Origin: Phenylobacterium sp.
GTDB lineage: Bacteria > Pseudomonadota > Alphaproteobacteria > Caulobacterales > Caulobacteraceae
Direction of reading: 5' to 3'
Assembly: GCF_030697925.1 (NCBI RefSeq)
Contig: NZ_JAUYOJ010000173.1
Location: 1-64,000, forward strand
DNA: 64,000 nucleotides
Under the pieces are notes generated by a model that made no database searches, had not been told where the DNA came from, and saw only the letters and a program-made list of their open reading frames with translations. The position numbers were made by a program, and so were the translations under genes. This document shows positions 63,949 through 64,000 of this stretch, one piece after another; the stretch's first letter is position 1, and every line of letters begins with the position of its first letter.

Positions 63949-64000
63949 TGGGCCGTTTCAACCTCACCCGTCCCGCGGCCCCGGTCGAGGTCGACCCAGA
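63948..64000 (+). CDS. cpaF: Start of probable cpaF (Flp pilus assembly ATPase), cut by window edge
   Basis: Only 17 codons (MGRFNLTRPAAPVEVDP) are present. ATG overlaps the cpaE stop (TGATG), the position where cpaF, the hexameric TadA-type ATPase powering pilus assembly, follows cpaE in tad clusters. The name rests on context alone. Confidence 0.5.
   Translation, partial: MGRFNLTRPAAPVEVDP

Noticed and set aside
1-64000. tRNA, rRNA, CRISPR array, IS element or phage module
   Set aside because: No such signature was seen in the intergenic spaces; spacers are short and no transposase or integrase motif appears in any reading frame.

Overview
The window is GC-rich alphaproteobacterial chromosome, most likely from Caulobacteraceae (Phenylobacterium or Caulobacter type). 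This rests on the gene content: four TonB-dependent receptors, the purF-cvpA-radA and dnaB-alr blocks, rpsF-rpsR-rplI, a cpaB-cpaC-cpaE Flp-pilus block, and an alphaproteobacterial LexA box. No database search was possible, so names rest on motifs, lengths and gene order.

Region 1 (1-23.9 kb) is an accessory catabolic island centred on myo-inositol. It holds an iolC(DUF2090 fusion)-iolD-iolE-iolB-mmsA operon on the minus strand. Next to it are an RpiR/SIS repressor (probable IolR) and a divergent Gfo/Idh/MocA dehydrogenase (probable IolG). Around this core sit genes not normally part of iol loci: a CocE/NonD-type hydrolase, two TonB-dependent receptors, an HSL-type esterase next to an acyl-CoA synthetase, an MFS transporter next to another alpha/beta hydrolase, and a truncated sugar isomerase at the left edge. 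A 16-bp operator-like motif, close to TGGAA-N6-TTCCA, precedes almost every transcription unit here. The island therefore looks like one regulon, perhaps for scavenging an acylated (ester-linked) inositol compound. Two gene remnants (an alpha/beta hydrolase near 6.1 kb and an S9-peptidase C-terminus near 23.8 kb) show past rearrangement.

Region 2 (24.1-33.7 kb) carries small stress or housekeeping genes: two GFA-like zinc proteins, TetR and ArsR regulators with clear palindromic operators, a DUF899 protein, a predicted SOS-controlled 2H phosphoesterase, a GST and an ArsC-like reductase. Two consecutive cassettes follow, each with a membrane protein, an ECF sigma factor and a TM protein, then panB.

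Region 3 (33.8-42.0 kb) has a rubrerythrin / CCG-domain Fe-S protein / DUF3501 cluster, a dicarboxylate symporter with a TetR regulator, a TonB-dependent receptor and an MFS transporter.

Region 4 (42.1-64 kb) is mostly core: a YfgM-like TPR protein, bamB and der; a convergent SDR gene with an SBF-like transporter; purF, cvpA and radA; a Yip1-type membrane protein; alr and dnaB; a TonB-dependent receptor; rplI, rpsR and rpsF with a likely S6:S18 leader and a clear terminator; a periplasmic peroxiredoxin; and cpaB, cpaC, cpaE and the first codons of probable cpaF. I saw no rRNA, tRNA, IS element or CRISPR array.
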